Counted from the stretch's first letter, positions 1 to 8,718 are shown. The stretch: DNA of 64,000 bases from Brevundimonas abyssalis TAR-001 (GCF_000466985.1 NZ_BATC01000005.1:1-64000), one strand, 5' to 3'. The notes: generated from the letters alone by a model not told the origin. Program-made: numbers and translations.

Positions 1-47
1 GGCGCCGTGAAGATTTCATCCAGCCGCCGCTGCGTCGCCGCCGTCAC
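1..47 (-). CDS. 5' end of an unidentified gene (partial)
   Basis: A reading frame opens with GTG on the minus strand. Its first bases overlap the TGA of the upstream Nudix gene as GTGA, a common form of translational coupling. Only 15 codons remain before the window edge, starting MTAATQRRLDEIF. They are too few to identify a family. The call rests on the 4-base overlap and the absence of a stop, so it may not be a gene. Confidence 0.3.
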   Translation of the reverse strand, partial: MTAATQRRLDEIFTA

Positions 48-448
48 GCCTCGGGCAGGGCGTCGGGCGCGAACCACTCGGCGTTCGAGATCTCCCCATG
101 GGAGGTCCGCGCGCCGACCGCGAAGGCGTCCACCGCGAACACCAGCACATGGTCATTGGGAAAGAACCGGTGGTTGGAATGCACCGACAGCAGGCGCGGC
201 GGTCCTGACGCGATCAGCCCGGTCTCCTCGCGCAGTTCGCGCACCGCCGCGTCCTGCACCGTCTCGCCCCGGTCCACCCCGCCGCCCGGCAGCCACCAGC
301 CCTCCAGATAGGTGTGCCGCACCAGCATGATCCGCCCCGCCTGATCCCGCGCCACCACCCGCACGCCCAGCGTCATCCCGCGCGTCAGCCGCGAGACGGC
401 GAAGAACAGCGGCCGGGTGAAGGGCTCGATGTGAACTCGCCAGTTCAT
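44..448 (-). CDS. NUDIX hydrolase
   Basis: This 134-residue protein is a Nudix pyrophosphohydrolase, which hydrolyses a nucleoside diphosphate linked to another moiety. The Nudix box runs from about residue 55 to 78 (GGGVDRGET, then RELREETGL) with the metal-binding Glu residues present. The strand before it (VRHTYLEGWWLPGG) resembles the ADP-ribose or general nucleotide pyrophosphatase branch, but the substrate cannot be read from sequence. The size is near the family norm. It lies 221 bases downstream of the RNase gene on the same strand, so it probably has its own promoter. Its stop overlaps a possible next gene at the window edge. Confidence 0.85.
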   Translation of the reverse strand: MNWRVHIEPFTRPLFFAVSRLTRGMTLGVRVVARDQAGRIMLVRHTYLEGWWLPGGGVDRGETVQDAAVRELREETGLIASGPPRLLSVHSNHRFFPNDHVLVFAVDAFAVGARTSHGEISNAEWFAPDALPEA

Positions 449-669
449 GGATCCGTGTCTGCCTTCAAACGCGCTGCTGAACCGATTGCTCAGCTTCGTG
501 GCGTGAGGAATGCCGCCTCGGCAGCCCCTCGCGCAAGAGCGGACGGTTTTGATGGCGGGTCAGGGCTCAACGTGGCTGTTCGGGCGCCGTTCACGGCATG
601 GGGCGGGATAGTGCGATATTCTCTCGCTGCTGTTCCAGTTCACCTCTGGTCAGAGGCCAGGATTCCCCG
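449..669. other. intergenic region, no gene seen
   Basis: These 221 bases separate two minus-strand genes. Short frames on both strands show no recognisable protein. No convincing terminator hairpin was found. The region presumably carries the promoter of the downstream Nudix gene. Confidence 0.5.
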
Positions 670-2340
670 TCAGACCGAGGTGTCGGTCGTCGCTTCGGCT
701 CCCTCGACGGCGCCCTGGCGACGCGCCGCCTTGACCTGACGGGTCAACTCGGACAGCAGCCGCGCGCGCACCTCGTCGTCGCTGATCTCCTGCAGCACCT
801 CGTTGAGAAGACCCAGGAAGCCTGCACGCCTGTTGTGCCAGTCCTGACGACCGGCGGCCCCCGGCGGCAAACGGGGTCGGGACGCAGCCTCGGCCTGAAT
901 CTCGCGGGCGCCGAGATCATAGGTCTGGTCAAGGATGGGCGTGATGATGCGGTCCGGCGGTATGGACGCCGCCTCGAGCCGACGCGCCAGACCTGCAAGA
1001 CCATCGGGCTCGCCATGGTTGAGGAAAATCGCGCCCGTGGGCGTCCTGTCCAGAAGCCACTGGACCAGACCGGTCGCGTCCGCGTGACCCGAGTAGGTGT
1101 CGATGGAGCGAATATTCGCCCGCACCCGAACATCCTGCCCCTGAATTCGAACCAGGTTCTGACCCTCTACAAGCACTCGGCCCAGGGTGCCGACAGCCTG
1201 ATATCCGGTCATCAGGACCGTGGTCTCCTTGCGCCAGAGAAGGCGTTTCAGGTGACGCCGGACCCGGCCGCCGTCGCACATCCCGCTGCCGGCGAGGATG
1301 ACATGCCATCCACGCAGCCGGTCCAGGGTGTCGCTCTCATTGGGACGCAGAAGCTCATGGATCCGTTCGGCGTGCTGTAGCGGCAGATAAGGGTTGGACT
1401 GGCTGTCGGAGTTCCACCCGCGCTTCAGGAAAACATCGGTGGCCTCGATGGCCAACGGGGAGTCGAGGAATATCTCACCCGCCAGATCGGGATGAGCGTC
1501 CATGATCGTGAGGAGATCCAGGAGCAGTTCCTGCGATCTGCCGATGGCGAAGACGGGCAGCAGGAGCGGACCGCCCGCCGCGCGGGCCCGCCGCAGCTCC
1601 TCGGTGAGGATATCGCGCCGCCGTCCTGGCTCCAGCACAGGTCGTTCTCGATCCCCATAGGTGGACTCCAGCACCACATGCTGCGCGCCGGATGGACCGT
1701 CTGGCGTCGGCAGCAGGTACTGGCCCAGTGCGCCCACGTCTCCTGAGAACAGGACCCTGACCGGCGAGCCTCCGGATTTGAGACTGAGCTCCACGGAAGC
1801 CGCGCCGAGCAGGTGGCCCGCCGGCCAGAAGCCGGCCTCGACACCCGGCGCTGCGACCACGGTCTGGCGCATCTTCACCGTCTGGAACAGCCGCATGGTC
1901 GGAGCCACATCGGCGGGGCCATAGATCGGCGTGACCAGGGGCAGGCCGCGGCGCTCGTTGCGCCGGTTGAGATTGTCCACGTCCATGGCCTGCAGCTCCG
2001 CCGCGTCGGCGAGCATCACGGCGCAAAGGTCCCGCGTCGCGGCCGTGGCGAAAATCGGTCCGCGGAAGCCTCCGCGGACCAGTTTGGGCAGCAGTCCGGA
2101 ATGGTCGATGTGGGCGTGGGTCAGAACGACGGCGTCAATCTTCGCCGGATCGAAGGGAAACGGTTCGTAGTTGAGGGCCTTGAGCGTCTTGGGACCCTGG
2201 AACATGCCGCAGTCCACCAGCACCTGGGTCGGTCCGCAGGTGACTCGCGTACAGGAACCGGTGACACACTCGGCCGCGCCGAAGAACTGGAGAGCGGGGC
2301 CGCTCGATCCCTTCGACGGGGAAGGGGCGGGCGCGGTCAA
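670..2340 (-). CDS. MBL-fold beta-CASP ribonuclease (CPSF73-like)
   Basis: This 556-residue protein belongs to the metallo-beta-lactamase exonuclease group related to eukaryotic CPSF73. The zinc-binding signature HAHIDH is at residues 75-80, followed by a GDVG loop near residue 200 and the LESTYGDR segment typical of this family. The beta-CASP domain occupies the middle, and an RMMBL-type segment with SGHAD lies near residue 415. Established knowledge suggests a zinc-dependent RNA-processing nuclease in the cytoplasm. The bacterial role of this subgroup is not well defined. The start overlaps the stop of the upstream universal stress gene by 4 bases, so the two are probably co-transcribed. 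Confidence 0.9.
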   Translation of the reverse strand: MTAPAPSPSKGSSGPALQFFGAAECVTGSCTRVTCGPTQVLVDCGMFQGPKTLKALNYEPFPFDPAKIDAVVLTHAHIDHSGLLPKLVRGGFRGPIFATAATRDLCAVMLADAAELQAMDVDNLNRRNERRGLPLVTPIYGPADVAPTMRLFQTVKMRQTVVAAPGVEAGFWPAGHLLGAASVELSLKSGGSPVRVLFSGDVGALGQYLLPTPDGPSGAQHVVLESTYGDRERPVLEPGRRRDILTEELRRARAAGGPLLLPVFAIGRSQELLLDLLTIMDAHPDLAGEIFLDSPLAIEATDVFLKRGWNSDSQSNPYLPLQHAERIHELLRPNESDTLDRLRGWHVILAGSGMCDGGRVRRHLKRLLWRKETTVLMTGYQAVGTLGRVLVEGQNLVRIQGQDVRVRANIRSIDTYSGHADATGLVQWLLDRTPTGAIFLNHGEPDGLAGLARRLEAASIPPDRIITPILDQTYDLGAREIQAEAASRPRLPPGAAGRQDWHNRRAGFLGLLNEVLQEISDDEVRARLLSELTRQVKAARRQGAVEGAEATTDTSV

Positions 2341-3191
2341 TGCATCAACAGCAGCGACGGGCCGTCCTTCGCCTTCATGAAGCTGCGGGTCGCCCCGCCG
2401 AACAGATACTCGGCCAGCTGCGGCCGCCCGAAGGCGCCGGCGATCAGCAGGTCCACGTCATTGGCCCTGGCCGTCCTGATCAGCGCTTCGCCTTCTGGCG
2501 ATCCTTCGGCAGAGACGCATCGGCCCTCGCCTAGATCATGGGCGCGCAGATAGGCGTTCAGCGTTTCCGGGTTTGCATCTGTGTCCAGCCGCCGGCCCTC
2601 CGGCGCCTGAAGAATAAGCAGCGCCTTCGACGCGCCGATCAGGGGCAGGGCCTGACGCACGGCCCGTCCTGCGTGAGCACTCCCATCCCAGGCGATGGCC
2701 GCGACGCCGGACAGGCTCTCGGGATCGCCGCGCGCGATCAGCAGCGGAGCGCGCTCGGCGAACAGGATCTGCCCGATGAGATGGCGGTCCGACCCTGTCA
2801 GCAGCCCTTGCGCCACCACCACCAGATCAGCCAGGGCCAGATGGCGGGCCACAGCGAAGGTGGGCGGCCGGTCATAGTCGGCCAGGACCAGACGTGGCTC
2901 CCCGCCGCCGGGCCCGAAGGTGAGACCGGTCTCCTCGCACACGTCCCGGCAGACCTGTTCGATCTCGGCCTGGGTCGTTTTCATGGCTTCTGACAGCGCT
3001 TCAAAGACTTCTTGCGGATAGGCGCCCCCGGCGGAGATCCCGAAGGCCGCCACACTCGCGGCGGCATCCGGATAGGCGGGAACCACCGTGACCCTGGCTC
3101 CATGCTCCAGCGCCAGCCAGGCGGAGAACGCCAGCGTTTGGCGGTCGAAGGGCTCCCCTACGGCCAGGGCGACAATGTGCTTGTAGCTCAT
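2337..3191 (-). CDS. tandem universal stress protein (UspA family)
   Basis: The 284-residue protein contains two Usp folds. The first spans about residues 1-150. The second ends with the ATP-binding signature GAFGRPQLAEYLFGG, which fits the G-2X-G-9X-G pattern. Tandem Usp proteins are usually cytoplasmic and induced by stress or low oxygen; the exact role is unknown. Its ATGA overlap with the RNase gene indicates one transcript. It is divergent from the DUF883 gene, with 170 bases between the two starts for promoters. Confidence 0.88.
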   Translation of the reverse strand: MSYKHIVALAVGEPFDRQTLAFSAWLALEHGARVTVVPAYPDAAASVAAFGISAGGAYPQEVFEALSEAMKTTQAEIEQVCRDVCEETGLTFGPGGGEPRLVLADYDRPPTFAVARHLALADLVVVAQGLLTGSDRHLIGQILFAERAPLLIARGDPESLSGVAAIAWDGSAHAGRAVRQALPLIGASKALLILQAPEGRRLDTDANPETLNAYLRAHDLGEGRCVSAEGSPEGEALIRTARANDVDLLIAGAFGRPQLAEYLFGGATRSFMKAKDGPSLLLMH

Positions 3192-3361
3192 GGGCTGATC
3201 CTCAAGGCCGGCTCGCCCCGCGTCCGTTCAGGCGACCGCGATGCGGTCCGATGGCGGGACCGGGCAAAGGATGCCATGTCGGCGTGGCGCGGACATTGAT
3301 CCAGATCACGGCGGGGCGGGGGCCGCAGGAGCATGGATGCGGCCCCGAACAGGAGGCTGAC

Positions 3362-3682
3362 ATGCCGAAGACCTCTATCCAGAAGCTGAACAAGACCATC
3401 CAGGACCTGGTCGCTGAGGTTGCCGACAATCTCAGAGACGCGACCGACAAGACCGGTGAAGAAGCGCAGGAAGCCCTGCAAAACGCCTCGGCCGCCCTCA
3501 GCCGGGCGGCGCACCATCTGGCCGAGCAGGCTCGTGAGACCGGCGCCGGCTTGGCGCAACGCACCAGGGAGGAAGTTCAGGAGCATCCTTGGGCGACCGC
3601 CGCCCTGATCGCTTCGGCGGCGGCGCTGATCGGCCTGGTCGCCGCCCGGCGTCTGGGAATTCCGCCCGCCGCCGGCGAGTAG
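3362..3682 (+). CDS. DUF883 (ElaB/YqjD-like) membrane-anchored helical protein
   Basis: The start is the ATG preceded by an AGGAGG-type ribosome site near 3350; the longer frame upstream is unlikely. The 106-residue product has a long charged helical segment (about residues 5-75, many Ala/Glu/Lys) and a single C-terminal transmembrane helix followed by ARR. That is the layout of ElaB/YqjD proteins, inner-membrane proteins which in E. coli bind ribosomes in stationary phase. No partner gene is adjacent apart from the divergent stress operon. Confidence 0.82.
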   Translation: MPKTSIQKLNKTIQDLVAEVADNLRDATDKTGEEAQEALQNASAALSRAAHHLAEQARETGAGLAQRTREEVQEHPWATAALIASAAALIGLVAARRLGIPPAAGE

Positions 3683-3911
3683 GATCTCCACCTTCATCGC
3701 CCACGCGATATCCGTCCATGAAAACCGTCGGCGCCGGCTGGCGGCGCTGGAACGACCTTCGACATCAGTCTGAATGTGAGGCGCTGGGCGGCCGGGTGAA
3801 GGCTTGATGTGACGGCGCCAGGTGGTCATGGTCGCCTCACAGGCCATCGGCGGCGCTTGAACCATCGCCCGCCGCCCTATATGCGGTGCGCAAGTTTTCA
3901 GGAGCTTTTCC
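3683..3911. other. intergenic region, no convincing gene
   Basis: A 29-codon frame starting near 3718 has no ribosome site or recognisable sequence. No terminator with a T-run was found. Promoter elements for the following small ORF and SDR gene probably lie at the right end. Confidence 0.4.
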
Positions 3912-3992
3912 ATGGTCGTCGTCGCCGCCATTCTGGGTCTCGCCATCGTCCTCGCCGCCTTCAACTGGTTCGAGTTCGGCCGGATTGACTGA
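3912..3992 (+). CDS. 26-residue single-pass membrane peptide
   Basis: A small ORF encodes MVVVAAILGLAIVLAAFNW followed by FEFGRID. It is nearly all one hydrophobic helix with a short acidic/basic tail. An AGGAG ribosome site precedes the ATG at a normal distance. Its stop overlaps the TTG start of the SDR gene by 8 bases, suggesting translational coupling. Function is unknown. It could act as a leader that passes ribosomes to the SDR gene, or as a real membrane microprotein. The evidence is the ribosome site, overlap and hydrophobicity only. Confidence 0.5.
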   Translation: MVVVAAILGLAIVLAAFNWFEFGRID

Positions 3993-4743
3993 CACGGGCG
4001 CCCCACGCGGCGCGGCGCTGGTCACCGGCGCTGCACGCCGCATCGGCCGGGCCATCGCGCTTGAGCTGGCGCGGGCCGGGTTCGACGTCGCGGTCCACCA
4101 CAACAACTCCGAGGCGGACGCCGCCGACACGGTGCGCGAGATCGAATCGCTGGGCCGTCGCGCGGTCGCGCTTCAGGCCGATCTGACCGACGAGGCCGCC
4201 GCGCGCCGCCTGATCCCCGACGCCGCCGCCGCGCTCGGGCCCCTGACCGTGCTGGTCAACAACGCCTCGGTGTTCGAGGACGACCGGGTGGGCGGGCTGA
4301 GCCGCGACAGCTGGGACCGGCACATCGAGACCAATCTGCGCGCGCCCATCGTGCTGGCGGAGGAATTCGCCGCCCAGGCGCCGGACGGGGCGTGCATCGT
4401 CAACCTGCTGGACCAGCGGGTGCGAAAGCCGGACCCGCGCTTCTTCTCCTACAGCCTGTCGCGCGCCGGCCTGTGGTGGGCGACCCGCACCCTGGCCCAG
4501 GCCCTGGCCCCGCGCATTCGCGTCAACGGCGTCGGTCCCGGCCCGACCCTGCCGTCCATCCACCAGACGCCCGGGGAATTCGCGGCGGAGGCGGAGAACA
4601 CCTTGCTTCAGCGCGCCGGCGACCCGGCCGAGGTGGCGCGGGCGGTGCTCTATCTCGTTGACGCGTCCCTGGTCACGGGCCAGATGATCGCCGTGGACGG
4701 CGGCCAGCACCTGGCCTGGCTGACCCCCGACATCGTGGAGTAG
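3985..4743 (+). CDS. SDR oxidoreductase, pteridine-reductase (FolM/PTR1)-like
   Basis: The start is a TTG at 3985 overlapping the preceding small ORF; it gives 252 residues, normal for the family. The cofactor motif TGAARRIG at residues 14-21 is the pteridine-reductase form, which often prefers NADPH. NNAS is at 92-95. Instead of the usual SDR serine the protein has LLDQR (residues 141-145), as in PTR1 and FolM. The catalytic motif reads YSLSR (156-160), so the expected lysine is arginine. The folB gene follows 5 bases after the stop, supporting a role in reduced pterin or folate metabolism. Confidence 0.82.
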   Translation: MTDTGAPRGAALVTGAARRIGRAIALELARAGFDVAVHHNNSEADAADTVREIESLGRRAVALQADLTDEAAARRLIPDAAAALGPLTVLVNNASVFEDDRVGGLSRDSWDRHIETNLRAPIVLAEEFAAQAPDGACIVNLLDQRVRKPDPRFFSYSLSRAGLWWATRTLAQALAPRIRVNGVGPGPTLPSIHQTPGEFAAEAENTLLQRAGDPAEVARAVLYLVDASLVTGQMIAVDGGQHLAWLTPDIVE

Positions 4744-4748
4744 CCGAC

Positions 4749-5143
4749 TTGTCCCTGGCCCCCAGCCCTTTGCCCTTCCAGGCGCCCGAACCGCGGCGCG
4801 AGGCCCTGACCGTGTTCGTGCGCGGGCTCGAGGTTCAGGCCGGCATCGGCGTCCACGACCACGAGCAGGGCCGCCTGCAGACCCTGATGATCGATGTGTC
4901 GCTCGAACTGGGCGCCGGCGACGTGGACGGTCTGTCGGATACGGTGAACTACGAAACCGTGGCCGAGGCCGCGCGCGCGATCGTCGCGTCGGGCCATGTG
5001 GGTCTGGTCGAGACCTTCGCGGACCGGCTGGCGCTGGCCTGCCTGGACAATCCCCGGGTTCTGGCCGCGCGGGTGCGGGTTGAAAAGCCCGGCGCCTGGC
5101 CGGGACCATCGCCCCGGGATGCGAAGTGGTCTGGCGGCGTTAG
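4749..5143 (+). pseudogene. folB: dihydroneopterin aldolase, frameshifted near the C-terminus
   Basis: FolB converts 7,8-dihydroneopterin to 6-hydroxymethyl-dihydropterin and glycolaldehyde in folate synthesis. A TTG start follows a GGAG site at good spacing. Residues 20-115 match the family: GIGVHDHEQ with the substrate-binding region, VNYETV, and ETFADRLA. After VEKPGAW the frame runs on into unrelated sequence to 5264. A +1 shift near 5101-5118 restores the typical FolB ending GCEVVWRR and a TAG at 5141. One base therefore appears to be missing. The restored protein of about 131 residues would be normal. Confidence 0.85.
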
Positions 5144-5232
5144 GCCCGGCCGAACCGGCTCAAGCCGGTTGTCATGGGCGGCCGACGCCGCCATTGTCTG
5201 GACAAGCGCGCAAAGGCGCATCGAGGAGCGAC

Positions 5233-5829
5233 ATGGCCGAACCGGGCGAGCCCAGGACCCCTGAGGACGATTTCGACGATCAGGTCGGCTTCTGCTCGCC
5301 CCAATCCGTGGCCGGGCGCCCGGTGGAGCCCGAGCCCGCTCCCGAGCCCGTCGCCCATCCCGCGCCGGAGCCGGAGCCGGAGCCCCGGATGGAGGACGCC
5401 GTGCGCGAACCCGAACCGCCGACACCCGAGCCTGAACCTGAGCCCGCGCCGGTGTTCGTCTCGCGCGCCGAGCGTCGCCGGGCGCTGGACGAGGAGCCGA
5501 AGGACCGGCTCACCTGGGCCCTGACCATCTACGCCCTGATCCTTTTCGCGGTGCCGACCCTGGGCTTTTCCGCCGTCCTGGGCCTGCTGGCGGTGACGGG
5601 GCGCACGGTGAACGCCTCACCGTTCCTGCTCAGCCACTATGTCTATCAGCAGCGCACCCTGTGGACCGCCGCCATCGCCGCGCTGGTGGGGCTGATCCTG
5701 ATCGTGGTGAACCTGGGCATCTTCGTCCTGTTCCTGCTGGCGGTGTGGACCATCGCGCGCGGCGCGGCGGGCATCTGGCGCCTGAAGAACGCCCAGCCCA
5801 TATCCAATCCCCGGACATGGTTTTTCTAG
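5233..5829 (+). CDS. Pro/Glu-rich membrane protein (DUF4870-like)
   Basis: The start is the ATG after GAGGAGCG; it gives 198 residues. The N-terminal third is a Pro-Glu repeat region (PEPEPEP stretches, about residues 30-75). A charged segment (RAERRRALDEEPKDR) follows, then three hydrophobic helices. The membrane half resembles the next gene product, so both may be DUF4870/Tic20-like membrane proteins of unknown function. The spacing to the next ORF is 10 bases, and the two are probably one operon. The acidic, proline-rich arm may act as a spacer; this is inference. Confidence 0.65.
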   Translation: MAEPGEPRTPEDDFDDQVGFCSPQSVAGRPVEPEPAPEPVAHPAPEPEPEPRMEDAVREPEPPTPEPEPEPAPVFVSRAERRRALDEEPKDRLTWALTIYALILFAVPTLGFSAVLGLLAVTGRTVNASPFLLSHYVYQQRTLWTAAIAALVGLILIVVNLGIFVLFLLAVWTIARGAAGIWRLKNAQPISNPRTWFF

Positions 5830-5839
5830 GAGACATCTG

Positions 5840-6232
5840 ATGGCCGACGCCGCCCCCGAGCCCCGCTACGGCTCATCCGATCCCGAGGAAGGCCGCGCCG
5901 CCGCAGGCGTCGTGTGGCTGCTGTATCTGCTGGCCATTCCCAGCGCCAATCTGCTGGCGGTGGTCGGGGTCGTGGTGGCCTACGCCATGCGCGGCAACGC
6001 CACGGGCTGGGTCCGCGCCCATTTTGACGATCAGATCCGCCTGTTCTGGTCGGTCATCGTCTGGTTCATCCTGCTGGGCATCGTGATGTTCGTGTCGGCG
6101 GTGCTGTCGGTGATCCTGATCGGGATACCGTTCCTGATCGCTGCGGGCATCGCGATGCTGGTGCTGTTCATCTGGTTCACGGTGAAGAGCGTCCTGGGCC
6201 TGATCGGCGTGGTCCAGGGCCGCACGCCTTAA
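5840..6232 (+). CDS. DUF4870 family membrane protein
   Basis: This 130-residue protein has three predicted membrane helices (about residues 22-50, 66-90 and 95-125) and the short hydrophilic loop HFDDQIRLFW, which matches the conserved HxxxQ-type loop of DUF4870/Tic20-like proteins. A ribosome site (AGGAGACATCTG) precedes the ATG. It is the second gene of a pair of related small membrane proteins. No biochemical function is established for this branch. It converges with the following lipoprotein gene. Confidence 0.72.
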   Translation: MADAAPEPRYGSSDPEEGRAAAGVVWLLYLLAIPSANLLAVVGVVVAYAMRGNATGWVRAHFDDQIRLFWSVIVWFILLGIVMFVSAVLSVILIGIPFLIAAGIAMLVLFIWFTVKSVLGLIGVVQGRTP

Positions 6233-6234
6233 GG

Positions 6235-6835
6235 CTACGGAGCCCCGGCGCGGCCGGCCATCTCGGCCATCTCCAGCATGTTGAAGCGAATGCCGCCGGG
6301 GGCCTCAAGGTCTCCCGGCGCCATGCCCTCTGGACAGGCGCCTGGTGCTCACCCTCGACCACCTGGGCCACGGTGCGGTTCATGTGCGGCACGGCCGCGC
6401 CCGTGGTGGTGGAGGTCATCTCGGTGCGATAGGCGCTGTTCAGGTCGCCGGTGGTGACGCCCTCGCTGACCACGCGCCCGCCCGATCCCATGTCGCAGAC
6501 CGATCGGACGGTCCAGCCCCCGCCGGCCGCGGCGTCACCGTGGATTCCTCGCAGGCGCCGCCCGACATCTGGCTGCCCAGCACGCCCATGCGCGCCTGCA
6601 CCTCGGCGTCCACGCACATGCGCATGGCCGACCGCATGCCGTCGGTCTCGCTGGCCACAACCCAGAGTCCGTCCCGCAGAACCGGCTGCGCCTGGGGCGC
6701 GGCTTCGGCTGTTTCGGGCGCATCGGCGGGCTCGCCGCCCGCGGGTTCGGATACGGCAGGATCCTCGCGTCCGCAGGCCGACAGCCCCAGAACGGCGACG
6801 CCCACAACGACGCCCAGCTTCACCTTCATGCCCAT
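6235..6835 (-). pseudogene. DUF3617-type lipoprotein with two frameshifts
   Basis: The frame begins with a lipoprotein signal (MGMKVKLGVVVGVAVLGLSAC) after a GGAGG site. It continues with an acidic linker and a domain like DUF3617 (GLWVVASETDG, MCVD, ACEES). The frame breaks at a run of five C (6517-6521) and again near 6338-6342. Adding one base at each restores WTVRSVCDMGSGG, TTTGAAVPHMNRT and a tail ending GRAGAP with a stop at 6235, about 200 residues in all. Family members are exported proteins of unknown role. Both breaks look like single-base losses. Confidence 0.72.
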
Positions 6836-6928
6836 GACCGGCCCCTCCACACATGATCGTCAGATGTGGTGGGGAACGTCATCGCCCCGCCACGATTGAT
6901 CCACTATAGCCTGACCGAGGAGCCGCCC

Positions 6929-7222
6929 ATGACTGATTTTCGAGATGTGCCCGCCGAGAACCGCTTCGAGCAGGGGTTCACGGACGCCGAGGGCGAACTG
7001 CGCCGCGTCTGGGCCGACTACGCCAGACAGGGTGACCGGCGGGTCATTTTGCACGTGGAGGCCGAGCCGGAATTGCGCGGCTCCGGGGCGGCGGGAGACT
7101 TCATGACGCGCCTGGCCGATCACGCCCGCACCCATGACCTCAAGCTGATCCCGCGCTGCGCCTACGCCGTCGCCTGGTTCCGCCGCCATCCGGACGCGGC
7201 GGACGTGGTCAGCGATCTCTGA
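6929..7222 (+). CDS. small GNAT N-acetyltransferase (NATD1/YjdJ-like)
   Basis: The chosen ATG follows GAGGAGCCGCC and gives 97 residues. The core HVEAEPELRGSGAAGDFM is the acetyl-CoA binding loop of the very small GNAT family, with LIPRCAYAVAWFRRHP as the conserved end. These proteins are typically 90-100 residues, matching this length. Substrate is unknown. It is divergent from the DUF3617 gene, with about 90 bases between the starts. Confidence 0.82.
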   Translation: MTDFRDVPAENRFEQGFTDAEGELRRVWADYARQGDRRVILHVEAEPELRGSGAAGDFMTRLADHARTHDLKLIPRCAYAVAWFRRHPDAADVVSDL

Positions 7223-7275
7223 GCCTTGACCCCGACCCGCTCCCGGCGCTCTGCTGAGCGCAGGGAGGATGGGGC

Positions 7276-7923
7276 ATGATCGAACAGGTGATAGACGCGC
7301 TGGGCGGCATGACGACGGCCGTCCAGGGATGGGGGGAGCCTTTCGCCGTCTGGATCGTGCCCGCCTTGCTGGGGCTGGGCCTCGCCGCGTCGACGGGCCT
7401 GCGCACTTTCCTGCCGTTGCTGATGCTGGCGCTTGCGGCGCGGTTCGGTTGGTTCGGAATCCAGCTGAACGAGCAGATGCAGTGGTTGCATTCCGACGCC
7501 GCCGTGGCGGCGCTGGGGGTGGCGGCGGTGGCGGAGTTCACGGCCGACAAGGTTCCGGTCGTGGACAACGCGCTCAGCGGCGTCGGACTCATTGTGCGGC
7601 CCCTCGCGGCGGCGCTGGCCGCCGGGTCGCTGTTCGTCGGCGTGGATCCGCTGCTGGCGGCGGTGGCGGGAATCATCGTCGGGGCGCCGACGGCCCTGGC
7701 CTTCAACGCGGCGCAGGGCGGCCTGAGGTTGGCGTCGACCGCCACCACGGGCGGTCTGGGCAATCCGGTGCTGTCGTTGTTCGAGGACGTGCTGGCTTTC
7801 TTCACAGCCCTGCTGGCCCTGCTGGCGCCGGTGCTGGTCCCGGTGTTCCTCGTCGTCCTCGCCCTGATCGTGGGACGCGTGGCGCGTCGCGCGCGCCGGA
7901 GGCTTGAGCGTCAGTCCGTCTGA
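7276..7923 (+). CDS. DUF4126 integral membrane protein
   Basis: A strong GGAGG site precedes the ATG. The 215-residue protein has about five hydrophobic segments rich in Ala/Val/Leu/Gly. The motif ASTGLRTFLPLL near residue 40 and AEFTADKVPVVDNALS near residue 90 are typical of DUF4126. The function of the family is not known; it is probably an inner-membrane protein. Its 3' end overlaps the convergent gene by 13 bases, so neither has room for its own terminator. Confidence 0.8.
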   Translation: MIEQVIDALGGMTTAVQGWGEPFAVWIVPALLGLGLAASTGLRTFLPLLMLALAARFGWFGIQLNEQMQWLHSDAAVAALGVAAVAEFTADKVPVVDNALSGVGLIVRPLAAALAAGSLFVGVDPLLAAVAGIIVGAPTALAFNAAQGGLRLASTATTGGLGNPVLSLFEDVLAFFTALLALLAPVLVPVFLVVLALIVGRVARRARRRLERQSV

Positions 7924-8615
7924 ACCCAGCCGCCGGCCGATGCCTCGCGCGCCTGTTCATTGACGGGGCGGGCGATCAGGCCCGACTGGGTGATCCAGAC
8001 CTCGTACTGGGCCCCGTCGGCCATGGGCATGTAGGCGGCTGAGCCATACAGCGTGTCCACGGCGTCCACATAGTCCCGGTAACGCCGCGACACGTCCCAG
8101 ACATCCAGGGTCCAGCGCCGCTCGGACGCCACGTCGCCGCCGCGCAGGTCGTGCACGCTGCGCACGGCCGTCAGTTCCTGCTGGGTGTCCTGATAGCGGC
8201 CAGACAGACGGTCCAGCCGGTATTGCGCGTCCAGGCCCAGAATGTTGGCCCAGGGCTTCCAGCGCAGGACATGGGCCTCGATGCGCCATTCGTCGCCGTG
8301 AACCGGATAGACCGCCGTCGAGGCCGGGGTCGCATCCGTTTCAGGCTGGGTCAGGGTCGCTTCGAAGAACTGCGTCTCGATCTGGCTGAGTGTAATGGTG
8401 GCGACCGGTCGTTCGTGGGTCAGGCGTGCGTAGCTCTGGACATTGAGGCCCAGAAGGATGGCGGCGACCCCGGCGGCGAGGATCCCGCCGCCGAAAAGCA
8501 CGCCGCTGAACGCCCCCAGGAACCGGCCCCGAAACAGGGCCCCCAGCCCCGAAAGCAACAACAGCGCGCCGGCCAAGGCAGCCGCGCCGGGAAGAATCCA
8601 CCACCACCAGACCAT
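7911..8615 (-). CDS. uncharacterised membrane-anchored protein
   Basis: The 234-residue product starts MVWWWWILPG and has two N-terminal transmembrane helices (about residues 5-25 and 35-60). A soluble domain of about 170 residues follows, rich in Trp, Tyr and Arg (EWRIEAHVLRWKPWANILG, SRRYRDYVDAVDTLYG). I do not recognise a known enzyme motif. The soluble part would face the periplasm if both helices span. It is divergent from the histidine kinase gene and converges with the DUF4126 gene. Confidence 0.65.
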   Translation of the reverse strand: MVWWWWILPGAAALAGALLLLSGLGALFRGRFLGAFSGVLFGGGILAAGVAAILLGLNVQSYARLTHERPVATITLSQIETQFFEATLTQPETDATPASTAVYPVHGDEWRIEAHVLRWKPWANILGLDAQYRLDRLSGRYQDTQQELTAVRSVHDLRGGDVASERRWTLDVWDVSRRYRDYVDAVDTLYGSAAYMPMADGAQYEVWITQSGLIARPVNEQAREASAGGWVQTD

Positions 8616-8718
8616 TGCACACGCTCCCCCAAAGCTTTGCCACGTTAACCAAGGAAAGGACGCGCGTCACCCTCTGGTTCCGAGGCGGGGTGGACAGGGA
8701 GCGCGGGGCCGCTAAACC

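Noticed and set aside
3718-3807. 29-codon ORF after the DUF883 gene
   Set aside because: It has no ribosome site, no hydrophobic or conserved pattern, and could arise by chance.
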